Assembly (NCBI GenBank): GCA_026874595.1
Contig: CM049310.1
Span: forward strand, 21,364,058 to 21,428,057
Length of the DNA stretch: 64,000 bases
Origin: Sipunculus nudus
Taxonomy: Eukaryota; Annelida; Sipuncula; Golfingiida; Sipunculidae
Direction of reading: 5' to 3'
Position numbers and translations under genes: made by a program. How positions within the stretch are numbered: the first letter of the stretch is position 1; every line of letters starts with the position of its first letter. Positions 46,801 to 52,150 of the stretch are shown here, one piece after another. The notes under the pieces were generated by a model, which was not told the origin of the DNA, ran no database searches, and saw only the letters and a program-made list of their open reading frames with translations.

Positions 46801-49787
46801 ACCATGTTTCATAACAATCCACCAAATTCTTCCTGAGAAATAAGCTCCTAAGTTTTTTTCTATACTAAGCTATGTGACCTTGAAAAGTAGGTCAAGATCA
46901 CCCATCTTTGAACTTGACCAAGATTTTGTAAATATCATGCAATAGCACTGAAGAAATGAAGTTCCTGTGTTGAATACCTTTGGATATATCCTGCACAAAA
47001 GGCCAAAATTGAAAAATCCAATAAAAATTCATTAAAAAATCAGAAATTGTAGGTGGTGCCACCAAAATTGTGCAGCACGCACAGACCATCATTCCAAATG
47101 ATCATAGTAAGTTTTGTGAGAATCCCCACAATGGTTCCTGAGATATAAGCTTCTGAGTGTTTTTGTATAATCAGCTCTAAAACAAAGAAAAACAGGTCAA
47201 GGTCACCCATCTTTGCACTTGACCAAGATTTTGTTTATATACATCTTCACTGATGAAATAAAATTCCAACGGTGAATCCTTTTAGAGATATCCCACTACA
47301 GAGGGACGGATGGACGGACCCCAGTCGGACAGCCAGACAGACGGACAGCTTGGGTGACAACAATAGCCCATCAGCCTATAAGCTGAGGGCTAAAAATGGC
47401 TGTACATGTACATTTGTCATGAAAATTCATATTTTTCATGAAATTTTCTATGTTCAGGAGCCGTTAAACAATCAAAAGTAGGTCAACCAGGACGAAACGC
47501 AAACTCGATCTGTAACTGGTCATTATCTGCCCACACATAAAAAATCATGGCGGTATCTGCAGGCACTGTGGGAAAAAAGTCCGTACATATGCATTTGTTA
47601 TGAAAATTTCTATTTTTCATGAAACTTTCTATGTTCAGGAGCGGTTAAACAATCAAAAGTAGGTCAACCAGGACGAAACGCAAACTCAATCTGTAACTGG
47701 TCATTATCTGCCTACACATAAAAAATCATGGCGGTATCTGCAGGCACTGTGGGAAAAAAGTCTGTACATATGCATTTGTTATTAAATTTCTATTTTTCAT
47801 GAAACTTTCTATGTTCAGGAGCAGTCAAATGGTCAAAAGTAGGTCAACTGGGACAAAACAAGAACTCGTTCTGCAACTGGTCATTATCTGCCCACACACC
47901 AAATATCAGGCCCATATCTGCAGGCATTTAAAAAAAAGTCCGTAAATGTGCACTTGTCATGAAAATTTATATTTTATATGAAATTTTCTATGTTAGGGCA
48001 CCGTCAAACGGTAAAAAATAGGTCAACTGGGACAAAACGTGAACTCGATCTGTAACTGGTCATTATCTGCCCACACACAAAAAAAATCAGCCCAATATCT
48101 GCAGGCATTGCAAAAAAAAGTCTGTACATGTGTATTTGTCATGAAAATTTATATTTTTCATGAAATTTTCTATGTTCAGGAGCTGTAAAACAGTCAAAAG
48201 TAGGTCAACTGGGACAAAACGCGAACTCAATCAGTAACTGGTCAATATCTGCATACACACCAAAAATCAGGCCAATATCTGTAGGCATTGCGAAAAAAAG
48301 TCCGTACTTGTGTATGTCATGAAAATTTCTATTTTTCATGAAATTTTCTAAGTTAAAGAGCCGTAAAACAGTCAAAAGTAGGTCAATCGGGATGAAACGC
48401 CAACTCAATCTGTAACTGGTCATTATCTGCCCACACACCAAAAATCAGGCCCATATCTGCAGGCATTGCGAAAAAAAGTCTGTACATGTGTATTTGTCAT
48501 GAAAAATTTTCTAAGTAAAAGAGCCGTAAAATGGTCAAAAGTAGGTCAAAAGTAGAACAAAATCCAAGTGACCCAAATTTTCAGTATGGTAGGAGACTTT
48601 GGGGACATCAAGCTGTATGCAAAATTTTGGATTCATAGGTCCAACGGTTTCAAAACCTGCCCTGTTAACAGCCGGACTGATGGCCAGACGACGGACAAAG
48701 TACCAAGACTATAGCTCAGATGACTTATAGTCAGCTAAACTAATTAAAAAAATTATAAAAATACTTTACCTGTGCGATAGCCAGCTTTGGTAAGGAATGT
48801 TCCAAAATTTTTTATCTCATGCGTTCTCTGCCATGCAATGGAAGAGCAGTTGTCATTATTGGTATGGACGTTGTGATTGTGGACGTAGAGCCCTGTCAAC
48901 ATAGAACTGCGGGACGGACAGCACATGGGTGTACTCACAAAGGCATTGGAAAAATGAGAGCCCCCATCACGCAAAATCTCCATCGTTTTTGGCATAAAAT
49001 TCATAGAACCTGTAACAAGAATACACCAGTGGCTTCACTCCTTTACTCTTTAGCATACAGAATAAAATAAAATTAAATTTTGAATAGCTATACAATTAAT
49101 ATATTACAGATGTTTTATTATTTCATAACAGATAATTAACATAAAGGACATAACATTTTGGTCATATTCTGTCATTTCAAGTGGATATAACCTTAAAAGT
49201 AAATTTTGGACTGTTTATATCCCAGACATAAATTTTATTCTAACAGACTGGGTACTGGTTGCTATACTCATGCAGTAAAACAGAAATGTTCAGTTGGATG
49301 AACTAACATGCAGTAATGAGACAAATTCTTTTGGTCTGAAGTACCGAAGTAGTAGTTCAGTTCCGAATTGCACATTCCAGGAGTATGACTATTTAACTGT
49401 AAAGAATACTGTCCAGAGTACATATGACTAAAAGCAATGTTTGTCAGCAAAAAAGCTTGTTAATGGAATTACCTACTAGATGCCATAGTCATTAGGTATC
49501 AGATACATATTAAGAATAATAATTTGTCATGACTCTTGATACCATGATCAGAAGATAGTATGTATGGGTCATTGGCTTGTATATTTACCAAATTCTGAGT
49601 CTTGATCATCAGTTATAATGAATACAATATTTGGTTTTTCACTTCGTTTTTGGTGTGAACTGTAATGGCTGTATTTTCTGAAAAGTGCCCTCTGGTGGTC
49701 ATCAGGTATACCATCTCGTTGGGGCCGTCGACTTTCACTGGTTGAGATGTACAGACACAGGAGGAGGCATACCAGGCTCAGCCTCAT
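2438..49787 (-). CDS. Sulf1: Extracellular heparan-sulfate 6-O-endosulfatase, 13 exons, 3' end off window
   Basis: Secreted sulfatase that removes 6-O-sulfate from glucosamine inside heparan sulfate chains at the cell surface, tuning Wnt, FGF, BMP and Hedgehog signalling (family knowledge). Join on the minus strand: 49787-49589, 49009-48770, 42969-42744, 26272-26177, 19663-19513, 18588-18413, 17913-17785, 17231-17169, 14505-14373, 9164-8996, 8512-8291, 6964-6798, 2625-2438. All introns are GT-AG and every junction keeps frame, giving 2159 nt (719 codons plus 2 nt). Domains: signal peptide about 1-19; sulfatase domain about 50-430 with metal-ligand DDQD at 60-63, formylglycine motif CCPSR at 96-100 and DHGYH at 325-329; basic hydrophilic domain about 430-600 with RQRR 538-541 and RHRR 568-571; conserved C-terminal region from about 605. 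Vertebrate SULFs are about 870 residues, so roughly 150-200 residues lie left of position 1. No stop or frameshift is seen. Sulf1 versus Sulf2 is not decided; invertebrates usually have one gene. Confidence 0.93.
2924..6472. mobile_element. Family C Helitron-like element (3.5 kb) with nested family A copy
   Basis: Starts ACAAGGCCTACAGGCCTAAT then GCGAACCTGTGCAATG. Ends CATCGCATAAGCTCAGGTTC-GCTAAAA, where GGTTCGC inverts GCGAACC of the start. A family A element (3118-4223) interrupts the 5' part. The internal sequence (cardinal words: GGCAGTCTGCCAAAGCTATA, ACTCGGCCAAAAAT) is shared with copies at 20152 and 39936. No coding sequence found. Lies in Sulf intron 12. Confidence 0.75.
3118..4223. 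mobile_element. Family A Helitron-like element, nested in family C
   Basis: Starts CTAGAATATGGGTAGTC...GACTACGTGTATCC and ends with the hairpin GTATCCGCAAAAC/GTTTTGGCGAATAC plus AA. It contains three GGTGGCGCCACC palindromes and the DR1 motif AGGTCAGAGGTCA near 4039. Flanks (...AACACAAAAC | TGATTGTAG...) match the uninterrupted family C sequence near 40130, showing insertion between A and T. Confidence 0.78.
6798..6964 (-). CDS. Sulf1: Sulf exon 12: conserved C-terminal cysteine/coiled-coil segment
   Basis: Residues 602-657. The acceptor is GATCTTCAG|TGGCTT and the donor CTAAGG|GTTTGT, chosen because phase 0 then joins exon 13 as LR-EIRR, as in the family. It encodes [20 protein letters not shown], then [16 protein letters not shown]614 and C624 match the conserved K-x-C...C pair, and the end is a short amphipathic, coiled-coil-like helix. 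NST is a sequon. Confidence 0.92.
7464..7648 (+). other. Short open frame of unknown origin in intron 11
   Basis: A 61-codon open frame, opposite in strand to Sulf, runs from after a TGA to a TAA. It contains [20 protein letters not shown] and then [18 protein letters not shown]. The region is markedly less AT-rich than the intron around it and lysine/arginine-rich. I do not recognise it; it could be a fragment of an old retrocopy or chance. No splice sites or promoter could be tied to it. Confidence 0.2.
8291..8512 (-). CDS. Sulf1: Sulf exon 11: hydrophilic domain with two furin-type sites
   Basis: Residues 528-601 plus 1 nt. A T-rich tract and TTTTCACAG precede CAGCCC; the donor is CACAG|GTAAGC. 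It encodes [20 protein letters not shown], an acidic segment [13 protein letters not shown], then [15 protein letters not shown]. Two R-x-R-R furin consensus sites are visible (RQRR 538-541 and RHRR 568-571). Vertebrate SULFs are cut by furin in this domain into two disulfide-linked subunits, so processing here is likely, though which site is used is unknown. Sequon NAT is present. Confidence 0.92.
8996..9164 (-). CDS. Sulf1: Sulf exon 10: hydrophilic domain cysteine cluster
   Basis: Residues 472-527 plus 1 nt. The acceptor is CTTTGTAG|AGGTGG (a second TAG 14 nt further in is out of frame) and the donor ACGGG|GTATGA. It encodes [18 protein letters not shown], then [13 protein letters not shown]. 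The W-x-C at 473-475, C488 and the C-x-C at 504-506 follow the cysteine spacing of SULF hydrophilic domains. Very basic. Confidence 0.9.
10771..12510. mobile_element. Family A Helitron-like element, 1740 bp, with 280 bp tandem units
   Basis: Starts CTAGAATACGG, hairpin GTAGTCG-acaag-CGACTAC, then GTGTATCCGCC. Ends with hairpin GTATCCGCAAAAC/GTTTTGGCGGATAC plus AA. The interior has three 280 bp units (period measured 11601, 11881, 12161), each made of two half-units marked by GGTGGCGCCACC. Read on the minus strand it ends with a hairpin and CTAG, as Helitron 3' ends do (CTRR). The empty site at 62953-62957 gives exact borders. Confidence 0.88.
12512..13447. repeat. Family B 3' segment (duplicated at 62955-63888)
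   Basis: Begins with a G-rich tract (12541-12563, runs of GGG or longer that fit a G-quadruplex pattern). It continues with sequence shared with the 62955 copy and, in its last 500 bp (words GGTTTTGATATTAGGCAGTC and GGGCCCATAACTT), with copies ending at 25290 and 33744. Open frames here, including the proline-rich one opposite the G tract, are not genes. Confidence 0.75.
14373..14505 (-). CDS. Sulf1: Sulf exon 9: start of hydrophilic domain
   Basis: Residues 427-471. The acceptor is ACTTTGCAG|GAAGTT; the donor is AAACAG|GTGACC, not ideal at +5 but the only one that joins exon 10 in frame. It encodes [34 protein letters not shown] and KGKQ. C458 and C467 have the same 9-residue spacing as the vertebrate cysteine pair. 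The stretch is highly charged, as expected for the heparan-sulfate-binding domain. Entry phase 2, exit phase 0. Confidence 0.88.
14652..16962. mobile_element. Family A Helitron-like element, diverged, interrupted by about 1 kb of other DNA
   Basis: Starts CTAGAATACAGGAAGTCGAC and ends AGATACAA after a degenerate terminal hairpin. The flanking parts carry the family A words (GATATGAGTGATTTT, GGTGGTGCCACCTGTC, AAAGGTCAGAGGTCAACC). About 15645 to 16685 does not match family A and looks like a later insertion: ACTGGCCCAGTCC on the left and the inverse of ACTGGCTTAGCCC on the right form weak terminal inverted repeats. In Sulf intron 8. Confidence 0.65.
17169..17231 (-). CDS. Sulf1: Sulf exon 8: micro-exon with [10 protein letters not shown] (63 bp)
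   Basis: Residues 406-426 plus 2 nt. The acceptor is TATGTTGCAG|TGTACA and the donor GAGG|GTCAGT. It encodes [20 protein letters not shown] and, with one base of exon 9, G. The K/R-rich stretch followed by W-R-D-T-x-L-x-E-R-G is the junction from catalytic domain to hydrophilic domain in SULFs. Phase 2 on both sides. Confidence 0.92.
17785..17913 (-). CDS. Sulf1: Sulf exon 7: [13 protein letters not shown], end of catalytic core
   Basis: Residues 363-405 plus 2 nt. The acceptor is CATTGCAG|AATTCC and the donor AACAA|GTAGGT. It encodes [19 protein letters not shown] and then [16 protein letters not shown], the conserved sulfatase C-terminal subdomain motif. Phase 2 on both sides. Confidence 0.94.
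18413..18588 (-). CDS. Sulf1: Sulf exon 6: second metal-binding motif DHGYH
   Basis: Residues 305-362 plus 2 nt. The acceptor is TTTTGCAG|GTGTAT and the donor GTCAA|GTAAGA. It encodes [20 protein letters not shown], then [20 protein letters not shown]325 and H326 are expected calcium/sulfate ligands, and K337/K339 match conserved sulfatase lysines. Among the strongest matches to the family in the window. Confidence 0.96.
19513..19663 (-). CDS. Sulf1: Sulf exon 5: NYAPN...LQRKRLQTL region
   Basis: Residues 254-304. The acceptor is TTGTTTAG|GACACC and the donor GAAAAG|GTTAGA (GTTAG is a slightly weaker donor). It encodes [14 protein letters not shown] and then the highly conserved [20 protein letters not shown], which sits before the second metal-binding loop. 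Entry phase 2, exit phase 0. Confidence 0.95.
20152..21937. mobile_element. Family C Helitron-like element
   Basis: Starts ACAAGGCCTACAGGCCTAAT and ends CTCATAGGTTCGCTAAAA. A family A 5' end (CTAGATACAGGTAGTC at about 20471) is embedded without a matching 3' end. The middle holds tandem units of about 240 bp around ACCACTCCTGAGAT and CAGACCAATAC; the last part matches 5208-5600. In Sulf intron 4. Confidence 0.68.
22140..25290. mobile_element. Family B Helitron-like element or merged pair
   Basis: Starts ACAAGGGACCCATGGGTCAC at 22140 and ends, after a GGAC-rich tract (25187-25240), TTAGAGTCAGCTGAGCTA. The 5' part (22795-23030) matches 43830-44060; the 3' part carries GGTTTTGATATTAGGCAGTC twice (about 24315 and 24999). 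This suggests an internal tandem duplication or two fused copies. Confidence 0.6.
25400..26180. repeat. GT-rich minisatellite, about 24 units, built on a splice-donor-like unit
   Basis: Imperfect tandem units of about 28-32 bp around TTGGACAGTGTGTGGGTTTA-CCTGTG. On the gene strand the core reads CACACAGGTAAACC, the same as the Sulf exon 4 donor CACACAG|GTAAACC; the unit at 26171-26183 is that donor. GT-rich frames on both strands (for example 25658-26256) are repeat artefacts. Confidence 0.93.
26177..26272 (-). CDS. Sulf1: Sulf exon 4: APHGPED active-site strand (96 bp)
   Basis: Residues 222-253 plus 2 nt. The acceptor ends TTTTAG and the donor is CACACAG|GTAAACC. It encodes [20 protein letters not shown] followed by [11 protein letters not shown]. 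The PHGPED block is diagnostic of SULF enzymes, and the histidine aligns with the sulfatase active site. Phase 2 on both sides, matching its neighbours. It has no ATG-initiated frame of its own because it lies inside GT-rich minisatellite-like sequence. The donor is the first unit of the minisatellite that fills the next 0.8 kb of intron. Reading past the donor gives AGG TAA, an immediate in-frame stop. Confidence 0.93.
26634..27092. mobile_element. Short internally deleted family C element
   Basis: Starts ACAAGGCCTACAAGCCAAAT and ends TAAGCTCACAGATTCGATAAAA. It is only about 460 bp; the interior matches the 3' part of the copy at 2924-6472 (CAAAATCTGATAGAATTTTT). Confidence 0.6.
27093..27790. 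repeat. Family C-like interior sequence, fragmentary
   Basis: Contains scattered family C words (GCACAATTTCAGGCC-like phrases, CCAAGATCTATGGACAT, GGTGGTGTCACC) without clear ends. No gene seen. Confidence 0.4.
27791..28816. mobile_element. Family E Helitron-like element
   Basis: Starts with a hairpin, TCAGC-agaa-GCTGA, then AAAAGCCCTCAGCC. Ends CAGCCTAAGGGCTGAGGGCT-AAAAA, the inverse of that motif inside a hairpin, after a GGACGGAC tract. The interior has about 300 bp tandem units with TAGGTCAAGGTCACCCATCT (direct AGGTCA half-sites) and one GGTGGCGCCACC. Confidence 0.72.
28817..29400. repeat. Family C-like interior sequence
   Basis: Units with ACCACTCCTGAGATATGAG and GGTGGTGCCACCTGTCTGGT resemble 20600-21350. 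No ends and no gene. Confidence 0.45.
29498..29512. repeat. Poly-G run
   Basis: About 14 consecutive G, length likely variable. Nothing else in the adjacent 90 bp. Confidence 0.8.
29541..29735 (-). mobile_element. tRNA-derived SINE
   Basis: On the minus strand an RNA polymerase III A box (TAGCGAAGCGG, 29634-29624) is followed 33 bp later by a B box (GGTTCGAATCC, 29591-29581), the internal promoter of a tRNA-like head. The cloverleaf is degraded, so this is a SINE and not a functional tRNA. The 140-codon frame on the other strand is a by-product. Confidence 0.72.
29806..29893 (-). mobile_element. Second, truncated tRNA-derived SINE copy
   Basis: Repeats the 3' part of the neighbouring SINE, including the B box GGTTCGAATCC (29853-29843) and the flank AGGGGAAAATA. 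It stops before the A box. Confidence 0.65.
29894..30827. other. Intron 3 stretch with no recognised gene or repeat
   Basis: A single open frame (30191-30502, plus strand) has no recognisable start context or family. Its middle ([15 protein letters not shown]...[11 protein letters not shown]) faintly recalls a histone fold, but the similarity is too weak to call. Otherwise nothing seen. Confidence 0.3.
30828..34413. mobile_element. Family F Helitron-like element interrupted by family B
   Basis: Starts CTAGATATTTCTTGGCAC-agca-GGTGCC (hairpin), then ATAATATCCCC. Ends with hairpin GTATCCC...GGGATAC plus AA. Internal tandem units (31000-31128; 33945-34080) share CCCATATCTATGTATATGCA and GGTATTAAACAGCACAAAAA. 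A family B copy (31130-33744) splits the first unit. C-runs at about 30881 and 30903. Confidence 0.65.
31130..33744. mobile_element. Family B Helitron-like element nested in family F
   Basis: Starts ACAAGGGACCTATGGGTCAC then GACGCTCAGCTG. Ends, after about ten GGAC units (33647-33700), in the hairpin TAGCTCAG(A)TGACT...AGTCAGCTGAGCTA. The 3' half is two diverged copies of the GGTTTTGATATTAGGCAGTC segment (about 32782 and 33458). Confidence 0.75.
34478..34590. mobile_element. Family E 5' end fragment
   Basis: CTAGAATATAAGCAGAAGCT then AAAGCCCTCAACC matches the family E start, but no family E end follows. Truncated. Confidence 0.5.
34591..36933. other. Intron 3 stretch; simple repeats only
   Basis: Holds a compound (TA)n(GA)n microsatellite at about 35694-35770 and a short C-run near 35600. 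A minus-strand frame at 34710-34898 has an acidic S/E/D-rich start but no identifiable family. No gene recognised. Confidence 0.5.
35694..35770. repeat. Compound microsatellite (TA)n(GA)n
   Basis: About 21 TA units followed directly by about 17 GA units. Confidence 0.95.
36934..39111. mobile_element. TIR DNA transposon, non-autonomous, 2.18 kb
   Basis: Left end TACCGTATTTCATCCAATTG-TTCGATC; the right end in reverse reads TACCGTATTTCATCTAATTG-TTCGACC, about 27 bp TIRs with two mismatches. Both ends are flanked by CATATATACA, offset by 1-2 nt on the right, a possible target duplication in AT-rich DNA. A subterminal motif (CAAGGT-TAATTTCTAA...TCCTCCA..TCGAC) occurs in direct orientation near both ends (about 36991 and 39020). 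The interior is less AT-rich and has a (GA)n run (37855-37886) but no transposase frame. Superfamily not assigned. Confidence 0.72.
39112..39935. other. Intron 3 stretch, no gene recognised
   Basis: About 39130-39420 is relatively GC-rich with broken reading frames on both strands and could be an old coding remnant. Nothing identifiable. Confidence 0.4.
39936..42396. mobile_element. Family C Helitron-like element with three 707 bp tandem units
   Basis: Starts ACAAGTCTACAGGCCTAATG and ends AAGCTTACAGGTTCGCTAAA. GGGAACCTGTACAATGGTTT recurs at 39955, 40662 and (diverged) 41369, exactly 707 bp apart. Units include CTGCACTGAGTGAACTCTTG repeats and GGCAGTCTGCCAAAGCTATA. In the unit junctions the terminal sequence GGTTCGCTAAAAATTAAG is itself repeated, so complete element ends were amplified. 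In Sulf intron 3. Confidence 0.78.
42480..42716. mobile_element. Family E 3' end fragment next to Sulf exon 3
   Basis: Matches the family E interior (GTAGGTCATGGCATCCATCT, GATATATCCCACTCACAAGG) and end (AGTCCATCAGCCCAAAGGTTG-AAAAA), with no start. It stops 27 bp from the exon 3 donor. Confidence 0.55.
42744..42969 (-). CDS. Sulf1: Sulf exon 3: catalytic domain, GKYLNEYNG region
   Basis: Residues 147-221 plus 2 nt. The acceptor is GTTTAG|GGTATTTT; joining exon 2 gives [20 protein letters not shown], the family signature after the active-site exon. It continues through [13 protein letters not shown] to SKQYFPK. Sequons NGT, NYS and NDS are present. The donor AAAAG|GTAAGA leaves phase 2, completed by one G from exon 4 to code R. 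Confidence 0.95.
42970..43762. other. Intron 2 stretch, AT-rich, nothing identified
   Basis: No repeat ends and no supported open frame. Only AT-rich intron sequence seen. Confidence 0.5.
44735..46641. mobile_element. Family B element nested inside the 43763-48741 element
   Basis: Starts ACAAGTGACCCATGGGTCAT then GACGCTCAGCTGA. Ends, after a GGAC tract (46551-46590), CTTACAGTCAGCTGAGCTAA. Contains five tandem units of about 330-350 bp (ACCAGTCTGCAGAAACTGAT at intervals). Two carry exact GGTGGCGCCACC (45586, 45932), and two have long G-runs (45713-45725, 46058-46071) at the same unit position. Confidence 0.78.
46745..47393. mobile_element. Family E element nested inside the 43763-48741 element
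   Basis: Starts CTAGAATATTAGCAAAAGCT and ends CAGCCTATAAGCTGAGGGCT-AAAAA after a GGACGGAC tract. The interior matches 27900-28750, including GGTCAAGGTCACCCATCTTT. Confidence 0.72.
48770..49009 (-). CDS. Sulf1: Sulf exon 2: formylglycine active-site motif
   Basis: Residues 67-146 plus 1 nt. The acceptor is TTGTTACAG|GTTCT and the donor ACAG|GTAAAG. It holds [15 protein letters not shown]96 of C-x-P-S-R is the cysteine that the formylglycine-generating enzyme oxidises to the catalytic aldehyde. [15 protein letters not shown] follows and is nearly unchanged from vertebrate SULFs. NCSS is an N-glycosylation sequon. Phase 1 on both sides. A repeat element ends only about 28 bp past the donor. Confidence 0.95.
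49589..49787 (-). CDS. Sulf1: Sulf exon 1: start codon, signal peptide, first metal-binding motif
   Basis: Codons 1-66 plus 1 nt. The ATG at 49787-49785 has A at -3 and opens a hydrophobic stretch (about residues 3-16, rich in L, V, C and I) ending in STSES, a good secretory signal peptide. A basic linker follows, then [16 protein letters not shown], the sulfatase N-terminal strand; D60, D61 and D63 are expected calcium ligands. The exon ends TTTG|GTAAAT, phase 1. The 21 nt upstream of the ATG are preceded by a pyrimidine-rich stretch and TTTTCAG at 49815-49809. This exon therefore probably starts at 49808 and is spliced to an upstream non-coding exon. Confidence 0.93.
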
Positions 49788-49808
49788 CTTCAGCCTTGGG
49801 ATGGTGAG
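49788..49808 (-). other. Sulf1: Probable 5' UTR part of exon 1 with upstream 3' splice site
   Basis: Immediately upstream of the Sulf start codon the minus strand reads a T-rich tract ending TTTTCAG, then 21 nt to the ATG. This looks like a normal acceptor and implies at least one non-coding first exon further right. Inferred from sequence only; an alternative is that transcription starts close by and the AG is not used. Confidence 0.45.
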
Positions 49809-51120
49809 CTGAAAACATCAGAACAAACATCAAGTAACGGTTGGTTTCCAAATAACTAAAAATTATCCATTTTTCCATATAAGCAAGTCTACAAATGGAT
49901 TATATGTGCACAAACTGCAGTCAAACAGTGTTGAATTTTTGTGCTCTGAACCCGCAAGCAGTCCATGCAGTTGCGGGCATTGCATCTAGGACTCTAGCAC
50001 ATATGGGAGAGGGATTTTCATGCAATTCTAACATTTATGGAAAGAAAGCCTCAGATTGCTATGATCCACAAGGTAAGAACTGAATTTTGGTTATAACCCT
50101 CTAAAACTTTCAATTTTATTTGTCTTTAAAGATCCAAGTCAATAAAATGCAGGAGATGAGAAAAGTCATGAGAATTTCATGGTCACTTGTGGTCAGTTAT
50201 ATTTTAAAATTTATTTACAGGTTCAACATCCAGAGTGTGTGTTGTGTGTGATCCGTGTCCCTGAAATTGTTATATCTACTTTACTTGTGTCTGAACACTT
50301 ATTGTGAAGCATGGGATGTCCTTGAAACAGTTATAAACAACTTTTGAGTAACATTTGAGTATAATGTGATCAGTGCCCTAAAAGTAAATTAATGTTAATA
50401 ACATGTCATGAAATAATAGTCACTGAATTAATTGTGCTACTTTTCCCTGAAAGGGTAACCTTTTGGGTTTTCTTCGAGTTAACAAGGCCAATGTCACATT
50501 TCTTCATTAAAACTTACTTTAAAATACTGAAAGTTAATATGTTAAATCTTTGAATAGACACCCATCAGTAAGACAATATTTTTTAGCCAGATATCCTGTT
50601 TCACGACTGATAACTGGTTTAAAGAAACCAACTGTTGATGATTAATAATTGTTTTGCGCGAATATTCCAATTATCTGCCAGTGAGCACAGAGGGAAATGC
50701 TTTTAACAGCGCAACTTTTTCTGCAGCTCACAATCACTGCTCAGCTGTTTAATGAATTTACCAGCCTGACATGCATTATGAAATACAAATACAAAGAAGT
50801 TTCATTGGCGTGGAGTGTGATCAATTAGTATTCAGTTTTGCTGACATTAATCAATCTGTCAGTCTGCAATCGAGGGCATTTTTCAAAGCAATGTCACATC
50901 TCTACAGTAACTGAGCCTGATGATTCATGTGGCATGAACATGTTTATGTTGCATGCATCTTTGGAGTTCAGTGGAAAAGTATGGAATATTACACAGAAAC
51001 AAAACCTTTTCTGGCAACAAAATGACATTTCAGGTAATAAAAATATCCTTGTTTAAATATGAGGTGCTTCAGTAGTGTCTCTACCAAATGAAAGATAATT
51101 AGTGAGGAATGATTAATTTT
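49809..51120. other. Upstream/5' intron region, nothing identified
   Basis: No repeat family ends and no convincing exon. Probably the first (5' UTR) intron of Sulf if the acceptor at 49809 is used. Confidence 0.4.
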
Positions 51121-51661
51121 AATTTTGAGAAATTCTGCCAACTACATAATTTAATTCAATTTGCCTGTAGAGCGATGCCATATTTAAAACAGACAGTTGA
51201 AATACACAGGTCTTTAAGGTGAAACCAGTCATTTTCTGATTCTCTAATCACATCATGTTATATACACTCCCGAGGCAGCGGAAATCTTACGCTTCTTAAA
51301 AAGCAACTGATTTTCACGCTGCCAGCTATGACCGTTTATGATATATCTAGACACCAGATGGCGGCTCGTTGTCCGCTGAACAAAACATGCCAATTTTGAG
51401 AAATTCTGCCAACTACAAAATTTAATTCAATTTGCCTGTAGAGCGATGCCATATTTAAAACAGACAGTTGAAATACACAGGTCTTTAAGGTGAAACCAGT
51501 CATTTTCTGATTCTCTAATCACATCATGTTATATACACTCCCGAGGCAGCGGAAATCTTACGCTTCTTAAAAAGCAACTGATTTTCACGCTGCCAGCTAT
51601 GACCGTTTATGATATATCTAGACACCAGATGGCGGCTCGTTGTCCGCTGAACAAAACGTGC
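51121..51661. repeat. Direct tandem duplication, 2 x 271 bp, nearly identical
   Basis: AATTTTGAGAAATTCTGCCA begins each unit, at 51121 and 51392; both run through CTCCCGAGGCAGCGGAAATC to CGCTGAACAAAAC. Only a few differences are visible, so the duplication is recent. Not one of the dispersed families. Confidence 0.92.
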
Positions 51662-52150
51662 GTATGATGTGACAAGCAGCCAACCAGATGCCAATAAACA
51701 AACACGCGACAGGCATCCTGGCTCCGCCCATAGCTGGGCTTCAAGCACCGTTTGAAGACAAGTTTACATTCAAATTTTAATTGCTCCCTCTGCATTCTCC
51801 CATCATCGACCGATTCGATTCTGACAGTATGACTGTTAGCGTAGCCATGTGTCTGGTGTCTGCACAACTGAAACTAGCCGGCGAGGTGTGCACGCAGCCT
51901 TTGTTGTTACGCTTCGTTTGAATTACAGCTCAACGGCCAGGCATCCTTTGTGCCCAAGGCCCTAAGTAAACCACGTCTGCGGCAATTCTCTCTGAGCCTG
52001 TGGCCTGTTCATACGGTTACCTGGGCGATGAGCTGTCACTCAAAACGAAATGAACATGATTGGCTCAGTGTATTCCTCGTTTGGCAGTGTCTTCCAGCAC
52101 AAGGTCTCATCTGATTGGACAAAAATACAGTGCTCCCTCTGGTGTAGCAA
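51650..52150 (-). promoter_or_regulatory. Possible Sulf promoter / first-exon region
   Basis: Relative to the AT-rich surroundings this stretch is GC- and CpG-richer (for example ACGCTTCG, CCGGCGAGG, GGCGATG) and free of the dispersed repeats. On the minus strand two CCAAT boxes appear (complement of ATTGG at 52059-52063 and 52114-52118). It lies about 2 kb upstream of the Sulf start codon, and an acceptor just before the ATG implies an upstream first exon. No TATA box or donor could be fixed, so this remains a guess from composition and position. Confidence 0.25.

Larger units (their letters stand above)
43763..48741. mobile_element. Family B Helitron-like element hosting two nested elements
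   Basis: Starts ACAAGGGACCCATGGGTAAC then GCACTCAGCTGA. Ends CAGATGACTTATAGTCAGCTAAACTA. The body has about 180 bp tandem units (TAGGTCAACTGGGAC...GGTCATTATCTGCCCACACA; six or more between 47400 and 48540). Two units are split by inserts, at 44735-46641 and 46745-47393. Fills most of Sulf intron 2. Confidence 0.75.

Noticed and set aside
47400-48560. CRISPR-like array of regular repeats
   Set aside because: Units of about 180 bp are repeats throughout with no unique spacers, in a eukaryotic intron; this is the core of a mobile element.
48819-49070. Plus-strand frame opposite Sulf exon 2
   Set aside because: A shadow of the conserved minus-strand exon.
51524-51867. Overlapping minus-strand frames upstream of Sulf as a first coding exon
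   Set aside because: The Sulf ATG with a clear signal peptide is at 49787; these frames overlap a 271 bp duplication and have no in-frame splice link.
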